From positions 1 through 29,052 of the forward strand of contig MCFE01000875.1 of NCBI GenBank assembly GCA_002104905.1: a DNA stretch of 29,052 nt, in the 5' to 3' direction. This document shows, piece by piece, positions 8,284 to 19,600 of this stretch. Numbering within the stretch: position 1 is the first letter of the stretch; each line of letters starts with the position of its first letter. The DNA is from Basidiobolus meristosporus CBS 931.73 (taxonomy: Eukaryota > Basidiobolomycota > Basidiobolomycetes > Basidiobolales > Basidiobolaceae). A program made the position numbers and the translations under genes. Under the pieces are notes generated by a model that searched no databases, was not told the origin of the DNA, and saw only the letters and a program-made list of their open reading frames with translations.

Positions 8284-11144
8284 TTGACAAGAAGAAAGCA
8301 GAACTCCTTCCTGACCATTGGCCTTATGACTGCCCTATTGACCTTGAAGATAGAAAAGTCCCTCCATTTGGCCCAATATATAACCTCTCCCAGCCAGAGT
8401 TGAAAGAACTCCATGGTTATATTGAAGAAAACCTCCAGAAGGGTTTTATTCAGCACTCCAAATCACCTGCTGGTGCCCCAATCCTCTTTGTCAAGAAGAA
8501 GGATGGCACACTCAGAATGTGTGTGGACTACCGTGCTTTGAATAAGATCACAGTCAAGAACCGCTACCCCCTGCCCCTGATCAACACACTGTTGGATCAG
8601 CTATCTGCTGCCCAAGTCTTCACCAAGATAGACTTGAGAGGAGCTTACAATCTTGTCAGAATCAAGCCTGGTGATGAATGGAAAACTGCCTTTTGCACAA
8701 GATATGGTCACTTTGAGTACAAAGTAATGCCATTTGGCCTCACCAATGCCCCTGCTGTGTTTCAACACCTCATGAATGACATATTCTGTGAATGCCTTGA
8801 CCAGTTTGTGGTAATCTACCTTGATGATATTCTCATATACTCCAAGAGTCAAGATGAACATGATGAACATGTCAAGAAAGTATTGAGAAAACTAGACTCT
8901 GCCGGTCTCTATGGCAAGTTAGAGAAGTGTGAATTTGACCAGAGAGAAGTGGAATTTCTTGGTTACCTCATCAGCCCTGAGGGGACAAGAATGGACCCAA
9001 AGAAAGTTGACTCAGTCCAGTCTTGGAAAACCCCAAGCTCAGTCAAGCAAGTACAATCCTTCCTGGGATTTGCCAACTTCTATCACAGGTTCATAGCCAA
9101 CTACTCCAAGATAGTCACCCCTCTGACAAAGCTTACCCAGGAGAACACACCTTTTGCCTGGAATGCGGAGCAATCCACCTCATTCAACCAACTCAAGAAA
9201 TCTTTCCTGAAGGCCCCCCTGCTTGCCCACCCTGACCTTGAGAAGCAATTCATAGTTGAGACTGATGCTTCTAATTTTGCCCTTGGTGCCATACTATCCC
9301 AGTATGATGAGGACAATGTGTTGCACCCCATTGCATTCTACTCTTGGAAGTTTTCCCCTGCAGAGATCAACTATGATGTCTATGATAAGGAGTTGCTTGC
9401 CATCATTGTAGCCTTTGAGCAATGGAGACACTACCTGGATGGTGTAAAACACAACATTAAAGTCTTCTGTAACCATAAGAACCTTGAGTACTTTGCAACT
9501 TCCAAAGTACAAATCCAGAGACAAGCCAGATGGTCACTCTTACTGTCCAGCTTTGACTTTACTACCACCTATAGACCTGGTGCAAAGCAAGGAAAGCCTG
9601 ATGCCCTGTCCAGAAAAAAGGAATATGCCCTGGAAGAGGGAGATGATGCCTGTTGGCAAATGGAACACCCATTGCTGAGCAAGAAACATTTTGAGATTGT
9701 TGCCACCCAGTCCTCAAGTCTTGTCATCCCTTCATTCCTGGTAGGGATATCAGAATCCCAAGCCTCTGATATGACTTCCAGCACCATCAAGAAATATCTG
9801 GAATCCCCAGCTGGGCCCCCTCCCAAGTTCCCAAACATCCAGAGCCTGCATTTGGTAAACAACCTCATCTACCACAAGCAGCAGCTTTATGTCCCAGACC
9901 TTGCCACCCATCTAGACGTCATTAAGTCTTGGCATAATTCAATGGCTGCAGGCCACTTTAGTACTGCCAAAGCCTTGAATGCTATCAAAAGAGATTTCTG
10001 GTGGCCTAGAATGATAACTCTTATCAAAGAGTACGTTCTGACTTGTAATATTTGCAACCGTGCAAAACCAGCCAGACACCAGCCCTATGGACTTCTTCAA
10101 CCCCTGCCTATCCCAGAACACCAATGGAGATATATATCTATGGACTTCATTACTGACCTCCCTGAGTCATGTGGCTTCAATGCTATACTTGTAGTGGCTG
10201 ACTGGCTGACCAAGATGGCTCACTTTATCCCTTGCTGTAAGAACACTGATGCAAAAGAAACTGCTGCTTTAGTCCTGACGAATATTTTCCACCTTCATGG
10301 TATCCCCAGAGATATTGTGTCAGATAGAGGCCCACAGTTTGTGTCCAAGTTTTGGAAACACTTCATGCAATACCTTGGTGTTCAAGTCAAGCTCTCTACT
10401 GCCTTCCATCCACAGTCTGATGGCCAGACTAAAAGAATCAGCCAGATTCTAGAGCAATACCTCCGGTGCTATATCAATTACCAGAAAGACAATTGGGTTG
10501 ATCTACTCCCTGTTGCTGAGTTTGCCTACAACAACTCAAGCCATAGTGCAACCAGTTTTACACCATTCTATACAAGCTATGGATTCCACCCTCAGTTTGA
10601 TATCCAGATTCCAACAAACCCAATGAGCCCACATGTGGCTAAACATGCCCAAGCAATCCAGGACATCCAGAATACCCTCAAGGAAGAACAATCCTTAGCT
10701 CAGGAAAGCTACAAGAAATTTGCCAATCTAAAACGGCATCCCAGCCCTGATCTTAATGAAGGAGATTCTGTATGGCTGCTCAGAAGAAACATCAGCACCA
10801 ACTGCCCTTGTGACAAATTGGATTTCAAGAAACTTGGTCCTTTCAAGATCAAGAAGAAGCTTAGCCCTATAGTATATCAGCTACAGTTACCAGCAAGTAT
10901 GAAAATCCATGATACTTTCCATGTGTCCCTCCTGGAGCCGTATTGTAGGAACACCTTGCCAAACCGGCAAGAAGCAAAGCCCCAAGCTATCCAGGTTGAC
11001 CAACATCAAGAATTTGAAGTTAAACAGATTCTAGACTCTAAGTATATCCGGTCAAAGCTGTACTTCTTAGTAGACTGGATTGGTTATGGCCAAGTGACCA
11101 AACATGGGAACCAGCTACCCATCTCACTAATTGTCAAGAACTAG
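8284..11144 (+). pseudogene. Element C reverse transcriptase, RNase H, integrase and chromodomain
   Basis: A 914-codon open frame (first Met at 8400) with further RT sequence upstream to about 8284. RT shows FTKIDLRGAYN (Asp at residue 78), MPFGLTNAPAVFQ and YLDD at 140-143, so the polymerase motifs are intact. RNase H has ETDAS (289) and KEL (331), but FCNHKNLEY at 356-364 has Asn where Asp is expected. Integrase has the zinc-binding H...H...CNIC, MDFI and SDRGPQF, but DGQTKR carries Lys at the catalytic Glu. The C-terminal chromodomain starts EFEVKQILDSKY...FLVDWIGYG. A one-base frameshift near 11090 moves its TWEP motif out of frame, and the end also carries a TAG near 11148. Chromodomains target integration to methylated-H3K9 chromatin. 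Confidence 0.88.
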
Positions 11145-11206
11145 TTATCTAGTTCCACCAACAATATCTTGCAAAACCTGCCCCAAAGGGAAATAGAGCT
11201 TCGCCT

Positions 11207-11221
11207 GGAAGAGGAGAATAG
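11207..11221 (+). other. Polypurine tract of element C
   Basis: GGAAGAGGAGAATAG directly precedes the 3' LTR, in the place of the plus-strand primer. Confidence 0.65.
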
Positions 11222-11741
11222 TGTCATGATCACATGACAACTATGAACACCTATGCCCAGCTTCAGCTTCCTAGCTCAATTTCTAAGAGATTCCTTCTGG
11301 AACCTTCTACCACCTTCCAAAAAGTTCCTGACCATTTCAAACCATTGTTACACAATGGAACATTCCATGGAAGCTTTCCATTGTATTTTTCATAGTCCAG
11401 TACCATATATGGAAATACCAGGTCACATGACCAAGTCACATGATCAGTTGACCCAATCCATTTCCCCATCCTGTCTCAGTGCCGTGTCATCTATGTCATT
11501 ATCCCCAGCACTATTGCTGTGCCTCACCCCACAACCCCATTAGTATTAGCTAATATCTCTTGGCATCAGTATAGCCAAAAAGTATGTATAGTCCTACCCC
11601 CCTTAAGTATTCCTCAGTCTGATAAACACAGGTCTTGAATAAACAGCCTTGCCTTGAATCCTGCCTTGCCTTGATGGTCCACACCAAAGTCCTTTCCTGC
11701 CGTGCCTAGCTTTTCCTCCTGCCTAGTGTCTATTCACAACA
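11222..11741 (+). repeat. 3' LTR of element C (520 bp)
   Basis: Direct repeat of 5844-6364 with a few percent of substitutions. It carries the CArG box CCATATATGG at 11403-11412 and GTCACATGAC at 11422-11431. Confidence 0.92.
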
Positions 11742-11746
11742 AGAAG
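11742..11746. repeat. Target-site duplication, right copy, for element C
   Basis: AGAAG, identical to 5839-5843. Confidence 0.9.
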
Positions 11747-12050
11747 TGGACACCAGCCATCAAGAGCCTTTAACCATATTGAGGTCATGGAGCATGGTAA
11801 CATGCAGGATGAACTTGAAGAAGACTCAGAACTCACCTTCCATATGACAGAAGAATACCCATTCCAGATGACCTCAAACTCAGGAAAGCTATTATACTTG
11901 AATGGAGAATTTGATGGAGTACCTTCCAGGATCATGGTTGACTCAGGAGAATCACATGAGTACATGTCAGAGCATATGAGCTACTATCTGCCAGACTGGA
12001 TTTTCACTTGGTCAATTCCAGTGTGCGTGAAACAAGTGAACTTAGCATGA
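11747..12050 (+). pseudogene. B-plus protease
   Basis: Gag-linker sequence continues from 5843 across element C (PSRAFNHIEVMEHGN). The protease core is RIMVDSGESHEYMSEH near 11932-11980, where DSG is kept and the next residue is Glu in place of Ala (DSGAS in B-minus). The frame ends at TAG-free codons until TGA near 12048. The RT-connection frame overlaps it from 12008 in another register, so a frameshift or deletion lies near 12000-12050. Confidence 0.75.
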
Positions 12051-13135
12051 CAGATTTCTGTAGAGCACTAAGGAAAGGCACCCAGATGTTTCTCAGGGCA
12101 ATATTACAGGAGGATTTCTCTACTCAAGTACCCCAGAAAATACAGACTCTTTTGCAGGAGTATTCAGACATATTTCCAGAAGAGCTTGTAAGCCTAGCAC
12201 CAGTCAGAGACATGGATCATACCATTGAAATAGGAAATAGCCCTCCAGTCATTAAGACACCTTACAGAATGAGTCCATTGGAGTTGGAAGAGATGAAGAG
12301 ACAAATAGATCAGTTAGTGGAGCAAGGATATATCAGACCCAGCAAGTCACCTTGGGGAGCACCAGTACTTTTTGTGAGTTAGAAGGATGGAACACTCAGA
12401 ATGTGCATTGACTACAGAGCCCTCAAATCATTTACCATGAAGAATAAGTGCCCCCTACCTTGGATTGATGAGCTCTTGGACCAACCCAATGGAGCCACTA
12501 TTTCAGCAAGATTGACCTTGTGTCAGGATACACCCAGATTAGATTGAAGCCAGAAGGCATCCCTAACACAGAATTCAGGACCAGATATGGACATTAAAAT
12601 TACTTAGTCATGAGTTTTGGCCTTACCAATGCCCCTGCAACATTCATGACCCTGATGCAGACTGTCTTCCAGGAGTACTTAGACAAGTATGTTATAATCT
12701 ACCTAAATGATATATTGATATACTGCAAGACAGAAAAGGATCACTTGGTGCACATTGAAAAGGTTTTGAAGAAGCTAAGAGAGAACAAGCTTTATGGCAA
12801 GCTACCCTAGTGTGAATTCTTCAAAGAACATGTCAAATATCTCGGACACATAGTGACTAGCACAGGAGTAAACTTAGACCCTAAGAAGGTTGAAGTTATC
12901 AAGAATCTGAAGCAGCCCCATAGCATATCAGAGCTCAGATCATTTCATGGAATGTCTTCCTATTATTGGAGATTTGTCCAGTCCTTTGCAAGTATACCAG
13001 CCCCTTGAACCAATATCCTCAAGAAAGACAATACCTACAAGTGGGACATAGCTTGTGAGACTGCCTTCCAGATGCTCCAGAATGAACTTGCTAAGCTACC
13101 AAGCCTAAGAATACCTGACTTCAGGAGAAAGTTCA
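12051..13135 (+). pseudogene. B-plus reverse transcriptase
   Basis: The segment PPVIKTPYRMSPLELEEMKR, then EQGYIRPSKSPWGAPVLFV, is followed by a TAG (12380-12382) in the middle of the VKKKDG motif. The frame is then broken repeatedly until MSFGLTNAPATF at about 12610. The polymerase active site reads YLND (12700-12711), not YLDD, through a single GAT to AAT change. Thumb and connection motifs (EHVKYLGHIV, then DPKKVEVIKNLKQP) are recognisable up to the RNase H. Non-functional. Confidence 0.85.
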
Positions 13136-13655
13136 CTCTGTGCACAGATGCTTCAGATTTGCAATTGGTAGAGTGCTGAGCCAAGAACATGAGGAAAAGG
13201 ACTACCCTGTTGCCTTCAAATCCAAGAAACTGAACTCAGCAGAACAAGCTATCTAGTACATGAGAAGGAGATGCTTGCTATAATACACTGTTTGAAGACA
13301 TGGAGATGCTATATTGAAGGAGCCAAATGTACTGTGCAGACTGATCATGCCTCCCTCATGTATATACTTACTTAGAAGGTTCTCTTTAGCAGAATGCCAA
13401 GATGGAGTGAATACATTCAGCAATTTGACTTGGAGATTGTCTACTGCCTTGGAAAAAACAATACAGTTGCTGACACCTTATCAAGATTAGATCAAGTTGC
13501 ACAACTCAACTTGGTTCATGAATCAGATTGTCTTAGCCTATCACCAAAGTACTTGGAGGACCAAGCCATTCCTAATGAGGTGGATGAAGATATCAAGAAG
13601 ATAATCAGGGATGAAGCCAGCAAATTTGTAGTTCAGGATGAAATACTCTACTGAA
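13136..13655 (+). pseudogene. B-plus RNase H and linker to integrase
   Basis: LCTDASD marks the first RNase H aspartate near 13140-13160. The frame is lost and regained several times. The 3' end MPRWSEYIQQFDLEIVYCLGKNNTVADTLSR (given here only as a landmark: RWSEYIQQFDLEI near 13395, then NTVADTLSR) is the conserved RNase H C-terminus. The linker runs to a TGA near 13652. Confidence 0.75.
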
Positions 13656-14490
13656 TTGTTGATGGAAGCCCTATTGCCTAATGCCCTTGTGTTTCTTGCC
13701 TGAATTTAATTCATAAGCTACACAATGGATATGGACATCTTGGAATTAAAGAAACCCATAGCCTTGTGAAAGCCAGAGCATGGTGGCCCAGAATGAAACA
13801 TGACATTGAGAAGCTAGTGAAAACATGCCCAAGTTGCCAAATCAACCAAGGCCAACCACAGAGAGTTGCTGAACTCTTTCCCTATGAGCCTGTAAGACCA
13901 TTTGAGAGATGGGGAATTGACTTTATTGGAAGACTGCCAACTACCAGAAAATCCAACAGTTGGATCCTAGTAGCAATTGACCATGACACTAAATGACTAG
14001 TGGCTAAAGCTATACCTATAGCCAGTGAACAAGAAGTTGCAAGTTTCATCTACCATGAGATCCTTATGAAGTTTGGATCCCCTGTAGAGACTCTATCTAA
14101 TATAGGTGTAAACTTTATGGCAAAGACATTGGAAGCTTAATGCATGGATGTGATCCAAGAATTCCAAGAGATATCACATACCCAAAGCTTACAGACACCT
14201 TGGAAGATGAGCTCAGTCAGCCAAGTACACACCAGCAACTGGAACAAAAATACCAAGAGGCACAGATCAAAGTATCTCAATGTGCTGAAAAGATGAAGCA
14301 GAGATTCAATAAGTCTATAGCACCTGAAGCATTGACAATTGGGAACTTTGTGTTCCTGAGAAACAACACTTGGAAGAAGTTTGAGCCACAATGGACAGGA
14401 CCATTCAAGATCATCAGTAAATGTCCATTTGCAACTTACCAACTAGTGGACAAACAAGGCAATATCCAGTAAGACTTAGTGCATAGGGAC
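13656..14490 (+). pseudogene. B-plus integrase, core deleted
   Basis: The zinc-binding N-terminus is visible as HNGYGHLGI and CPSCQ (13700-13850), followed by WGIDFIG with the first catalytic Asp. The second is replaced: LSNIGVNF where LSDRG would be expected. Shortly afterwards (near 14130) the sequence jumps to the C-terminal region, so roughly 90 codons including the catalytic Glu are missing. The tail (DRLKLA, VFLRNNTWKKFEPQW at 14350-14395) is the usual post-integrase beta-rich domain. Confidence 0.8.
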
Positions 14491-14593
14491 AGACTCAAGC
14501 TTGCAAGACTTGCTGATACTACTGAGCCATCAAGATATTGGTATCACATGAAAAGAGATTCAGGAGAACCCTCTCAACTATAGCAGGGGAGAA

Positions 14594-14961
14594 TGTCACA
14601 ATATGCCACTGGAATGTTTAAGTTTAATCAGTTTTTAGTCAAATCATTTAGTTATATATTTAGGTTATCAGTATATCAGAATCATCTATCAAATCAGTAG
14701 CATTAGTCAGCAAATGAAGCAGCAGATCCTTATCAGACAGAAATTGATATATTCAATTGGATCTTATTGGGTAATGATGATGAATCAAATGAGTCATCAG
14801 CCACAGCCTACATTAGGAAATACAATTAGTCAGCAATTGATCCGGAAAAATGTACATAAGGAGCTGCTGGAATCTCAATAAAGAGGAGTTCAAGTTTTAG
14901 TGAATTCAATACTAGCTAAACTCCCCATTCCTCTACAACTCTTATACTAAGACTTGTAACA
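14594..14961 (+). repeat. 3' LTR of B-plus (368 bp)
   Basis: Direct repeat of 3785-4153, starting TGTCACAATATG and ending ACTTGTAACA. The purine tract AGCAGGGGAGAA precedes it directly (14582-14593). Confidence 0.9.
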
Positions 14962-15063
14962 TAGATTTGTTGCAAAGCATTCTTCCATTCTTAACTTGTG
15001 GACATCTGGAGAGAGGCTACTTCTTTCTTCAGGAGGGATGTTTCTTGCTATTGCTGCTATCAG
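14962..15063 (-). pseudogene. B-minus gag start and leader with PBS
   Basis: The reverse complement matches 4154-4250 of B-plus: a TGATAGCAG-type PBS remnant at about 15050-15062, the leader and the first gag codons up to the insertion site of B-plus. It is continuous with 3784-3696 once B-plus is removed. Confidence 0.8.
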
Positions 15064-15430
15064 TGTACAAGTCTTGTCATAAGAGTTGTAGAGGAATAGG
15101 GAGTTAAGCTAGTATTGTATTCACTAAAACTTGAACTGATCTTTATTGAGGTTCAAGCAGCTCCTTACATACATTTTGCCAGATCAATTGCTGGCTAATT
15201 GTATTTGCTAATGTAGGCTGTGGCTGATGACTCATTTGATTGCATCATCATCACCAAATAAGATCCTACCTAATATATCTATTTCTGTCTGATAAGGATC
15301 TGGCGATTCATTTGCTGACTAATGCTACTGATTTGATAGATAATACTGATATACTGATAGGCTAAAGATATAACTAGTTGATTTGACTAAAAACTGATCT
15401 AACTTAAACATTCAATTGCAGATCATAACA
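15064..15430 (-). repeat. 5' LTR of B-minus (367 bp)
   Basis: Inverted match to the B-plus LTRs, with roughly 10% divergence by eye. In element orientation it starts TGTTATGATCTG and ends GACTTGTACA. It marks the right end of the old host element of the nest. Confidence 0.88.
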
Positions 15431-15567
15431 AAGGCACTGTCATAAATACCATCAAAGTAGCCCTTTTTCTTAGTTATTTATTGTGGTTGCTATCAGATAT
15501 ATTGGAAATGACTGCACTACTGATAATGAGTGCAGTACTTCATAGCCTCACATTACTTGGTGAACGG
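15431..15567. other. Spacer between B-minus and element D
   Basis: 137 bp of AT-rich DNA without an open frame. An 8-bp inverted repeat, ACTGCACT...AGTGCAGT, lies near 15511-15536. It is probably the pre-insertion host sequence. Confidence 0.5.
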
Positions 15568-16645
15568 TGTGGTGGTGTATAAGTCCAAAGGGCAAAATAC
15601 GGCCAACACTTCTCAAGTGTGAATGTGTGTGGGGTGTTCACTGGGTGCGATAACCTCTGGCAAAAGCTTGCTAGGAATACTGGGTCTTTTATCTAATCTA
15701 ATGTGATGGGGGATAAAGCCTCAAGCTTGTCAAGGGAAAACTATTGAACTACAATCCCCAACTTAGTTGGCGTCTTAACAAAAGTTTATAATGGCTTCGA
15801 CGTCCTTTGAGATGACAATGTACTAAAGCTTCCAAAGTCAAAACAACTGTAAACTCCACCAACAGGGACTTGATAAGAATGCAGCTTTGACCAATAGTTA
15901 CAAAGACTGAAAAGTATCTTTGCCTGTACAAGAACAAACTTGGGAAAACAAACAATATAATAAAATATACCTACTCTGAGTATTCCTCACAAGTAGTGCC
16001 TCCAAGGTCAGTTGGCTGTCAGCGCGGTTTCCTGGGAGTATCGTCAGGTCTGAGTCAGAAAATAGTGGTAATAGGTAGCGGTGATCTCACTAATCAATAA
16101 GTTGGAATATTGGAAGAGGGATGATTTATTTTAAGGGATAGCCTCCCTTATATACTTTTTTGCTGCTCAATTTCTTGCTAGAAAATACTTTCCGGAAGTT
16201 TCCAGAAGGTAGTAGACAACCAATCATGTCTTTGTGTACTAAAAATAGCGCAAATTCTTGGCGGATTGTTCCATGAGACATAGTAGCACCTAGCCAATCA
16301 GGTAGTGGTAACATGAAACCTCTGCGTCATGTGGTTGCCTCTTATGGTAGTGAGATGGGGGATTATGAAACCAAGATGGTCACGTGACATGGGCACTGTT
16401 GGGGTACTTGCCTTATAAGGTAACTATCTTATCTTGGCATCTCGGCAAGGAATAAGAATAGCTTGTGCAATGGGTTAATAGGGACAAATAGTTTGTCAGG
16501 TTGCATAGTAATAATCACATAGACAAAAATAGGAAATATTGCAAATTTGGGATGATAATAATATAGGCGGGGTAATCCTTTTTAGGGAAGTGAATGCATA
16601 AGAATGAGCACATCTGCCTGTGGGTGTCACTGTGACCCCACTACA
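15568..16645 (-). repeat. 3' LTR of element D (1078 bp)
   Basis: On the plus strand it starts TGTGGTGGTGTATAAG and ends CCCCACTACA. It holds the E-box GTCACGTGAC at 16379-16388 and the palindrome-like GTCACTGTGAC at 16626-16636. Compared with the other LTR it keeps CpG at six sites where 21681-22762 has TpG or CpA, with the reverse at one. Confidence 0.93.
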
Positions 16646-16660
16646 TCCACCCCCCTCTCA
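16646..16660 (-). other. Polypurine tract of element D
   Basis: On the minus strand this reads TGAGAGGGGGGTGGA, directly before the 3' LTR. Confidence 0.75.
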
Positions 16661-16684
16661 GCTTTGAACTCAGGTCAAAGCAAA

Positions 16685-19600
16685 CTAAATGTGATGTGCG
16701 AAATTCCGGTGCTTAAATAGCTTAAGTCGGTTTCCTGCCACAGGTGCTCTTAGCGGTGTTCCATCAAGTTCAGACAGGTAGTAGCTTCCATTTCCAATCA
16801 CCTTAGAGACAATATATGGGCCAGACCACTTATTGTCAAATTTGCAACTCCACTGCTTGTCTAAAGTGGAATCATAGAGCAGTACTGGATCTCCTTGCAG
16901 TAATGGCTTTGGTCTAAGACTATGTGACTTGTCAAATGGTTCCTTGTTCTGAAGTCTTGTCTCTTTGAGTTTAGCAGCTGCTTGGGTAATATCAAGTTCA
17001 TGGTGATCAAGCTGTTTAATGCGTGTAGTCAGTAGTTCTTCTGTACTCATTGTAGTTCTCCACTCTAGCACATTCCAGGATGCTGAGTCAAGCTCTATGG
17101 GAAGAATGCAATCATGTCCATAAAGCAATTTGAATGGAGATAGACCTGTGCTGCGTTTTGTAGTGATTCTATCTGCCCAGAGTGCTAGATGAAGTTGTGT
17201 AGGCCACTGTAGTGTCATGTTGTTGCAGCTCTTGACTAGGGAGTTAACTAATGGGCCATGGCCTCTTTCAACCATTCCATTGGCCTGTGGGTGATAAGCG
17301 GTGGTGAAAGCAATATGAATCTTGTATTGTGAGCAGAGTTCCTGGATCAAATTTGAAGTCATTTCTCCTCGGTCAGCAACAAACTGGCTGATGCAGCCAA
17401 ATCTGCATATTATATCTTCAAGAATAAATCTCCATATGGTGTGGCTTTTGTTATTGGATAGGGCTTGAGCTTCTACCCACCCACTCAGATCATCTCTGGC
17501 AACAACAAGGTACTTCTTGGTTCCAGCAGTTGGCATGTGGACCAGGTCAATGCCAACCTTCTGCCATAGACAAGGTGTGTAGGTTGGATGGAGCGGCTCC
17601 TCATATCTCTTGGTTGACCTTCTTTGGCAAATGTCACAAGATTCAACAAAGTGTTGGACATCATGATACATATGCTCCCAGTAGTATCTACTGGAAACAA
17701 CATTGTAAGTGGCATCTCTGCCTCTATGACCACCGGGTCTTCCTTCATGAAGGCTTGACATAATAGTCAGTTGTTCTTGGGGCTCAACTATAACTCTTCT
17801 TGGTGTCTGTCCAGGCTTTACTCGTTTGAAGAGGAGGCCATCTTTTATGTAGAAATGATGGGCCTTCTTCCTGAGCTTTCTGAAATCATGTGGGCTCATT
17901 CCTGGTGGCTTCTCTAAGGTTCTCAGATAGTCTTGAATGGTGTTCCACGTAGAGTTGCTGGGCTTCTTCACGTGTAGTTGTCGGATTTCTGCATCAATTA
18001 TGTCATCAAAGTCAGGGTCCATATCTTCAGACAACTGTGGTCCCTTCCTGGAGAGTGCATCAGCCACAACATTTGTCTTGCCAGGGATATGTCTGACCTC
18101 AAAGTCAAACATTTTCAGCCATGCCATCCACCGATTTGTGGCATCATCAGGTAGATCAGGTTTGTTGATCATTCCTATAAGTGGCTTAGCATCTGTCTCC
18201 AGGATGAAATGTGTCATGTAGAGTTGTGACTTCAGCTTTCTCAGCATCTTCACAACTCCTAGTAGCTCTCTCTTAATCTGTGAGTATCTTTGTTCTCTAG
18301 GAGAGAAGAGGCAGCTCTCATATCTGCAGGCATAGCGGTTACCATCTTCATCATCTTGGCCAAGTAGTGCTCCAGCTCCTACAGGGCTTGCATCCACCGT
18401 CAAGATAGGTGGGCATTCAGTGTTCTGATAGTCAAGAGGTCTCAGAACTGGTGGAGATACTAAGGCCTCTTTTAGTAATTGCATGGCTTCTTCTTGCTCT
18501 TCTCCCCAGCTAAATGGGGCATTCTTTCTCTGTAGTCGGTAGATTGGTTCTGCTATCTCAGAAAATCTTGGGATCCAGATCCTAAAGAACCCACAAGCTG
18601 CCACAAAGCCACGAGCTTGTGTTAGATTTGTGGGGGTAGGCCAGTTGCATATCTTTTGTGTCTTGGAGTCTCCGGGTGAACGACCAAAGGTGTTGCATTT
18701 TTGTCCAACAATGGATATCTCTGATACACCAAAGCTGCTTTTCTCACCACTGATGGTGAGTCCAGCTTCTTCAATGGCTCCTAATATGGCATCATTGTCT
18801 GAAATATGGTCATAGACAAACTTTCTTACTCCAGGCATAACTTCGGTTGTGTCCCGGAGTTTTGGTCCTTTGATGCCTATGTCATCAACAAAGACAGCAA
18901 GTTTCTCAGGTATAAACCGGTAGAGCACATTTACCATGCACCGCTGGAACTGAGCCACGGAGTTTGTTGCCCCTTGGCTAAGTCTTGTCATTCTTAACAG
19001 TCCAAATGGTGTCTGGAGTGCAAACATATCTCTTGATGTCTCATCTAGGGGAATCTGGTCATATCCTGAGTAGAGATCATATGTTGAGTAGATGGAGTGA
19101 CCACTAAAGCTTTCTGCAAAGTCATCAATAGACGGAGGTATTGCGGCATCTCTGATAGTGACAGCATTTGCAGGTTGCATGTCTTGAATGAATCGGAGCT
19201 TCCCATTCTTCTTTTTGGTCACAAACCATCTGTTAGCATAAGGTCCATGGCAAGGTTCTAGGATACCAGCTTCAATCTTCTTCTTAAGTAGGTCATGCAC
19301 ATCAGCTTGGAGTCCTCTAGGCAGTGGGTAAGGTTTAAATGACCAGGGTGTGTGGGGCACTGTATGAATTTTGACAGGTTTTTCAACCGATGTCTTTAAG
19401 AGTCCCATCTCCTTGTCGTTATATGAGAAAACCTTATCATGCCTTTTCAGGGTTTCTTCAAATAGTAAGATCTCCTCCGGTGTTAGGTTTCCATCACCAA
19501 TGATAAGTTGCTTAAGTCTCTCAGGTGTAAGTCGTATATCTTCTGATGTTCCTTCTGGTGGTCTGATGTAATCAGCAGGTCGAGACCCATCAGTTAAAGG

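Larger units (their letters stand above)
5844..11741 (+). mobile_element. Element C: full-length Tf1/sushi-type chromovirus (Ty3/gypsy)
   Basis: A 5898-bp element with LTRs of 521 and 520 bp, a perfect 5-bp duplication, gag, PR, RT, RNase H, integrase and a C-terminal chromodomain. The LTRs are about 96% identical by eye. The primer site pairs with the LTR (see 6239-6249 and 6367-6377), as in Tf1. Defects are two gag stops, a zinc-knuckle His to Asn change, frameshifts near 8280 and 11090, RNase H Asp to Asn, and integrase Glu to Lys. It is the last insertion in the B nest. Confidence 0.92.
3785..14961 (+). mobile_element. Element B-plus: Ty3/gypsy retrotransposon, itself a host for further insertions
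   Basis: It is bounded by direct LTRs (3785-4153 and 14594-14961). After removal of the solo A LTR (4371-5174) and element C (5844-11741), the internal region is gag, zinc knuckle, protease, RT, RNase H and integrase in standard Ty3/gypsy order. It inserted into the gag start of B-minus, a relative in opposite orientation: the sequence left of 3785 (GGCCAGGA) and right of 14961 (TAGATTTGTTGC) joins to the gag sequence seen intact at 4235-4255. The duplication is degraded (AGGA against TAGA). Many stops, a YLDD to YLND change and an integrase deletion make it dead. Confidence 0.85.

Noticed and set aside
9294-9868. Several minus-strand frames opposite element C pol
   Set aside because: They are antisense shadows of the conserved RT/RNase H frame; the plus strand carries all recognisable motifs.
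15749-15955. 68-codon frame repeated at 21862-22119
   Set aside because: It is LTR sequence present in both D LTRs; its conservation reflects LTR identity, not coding.
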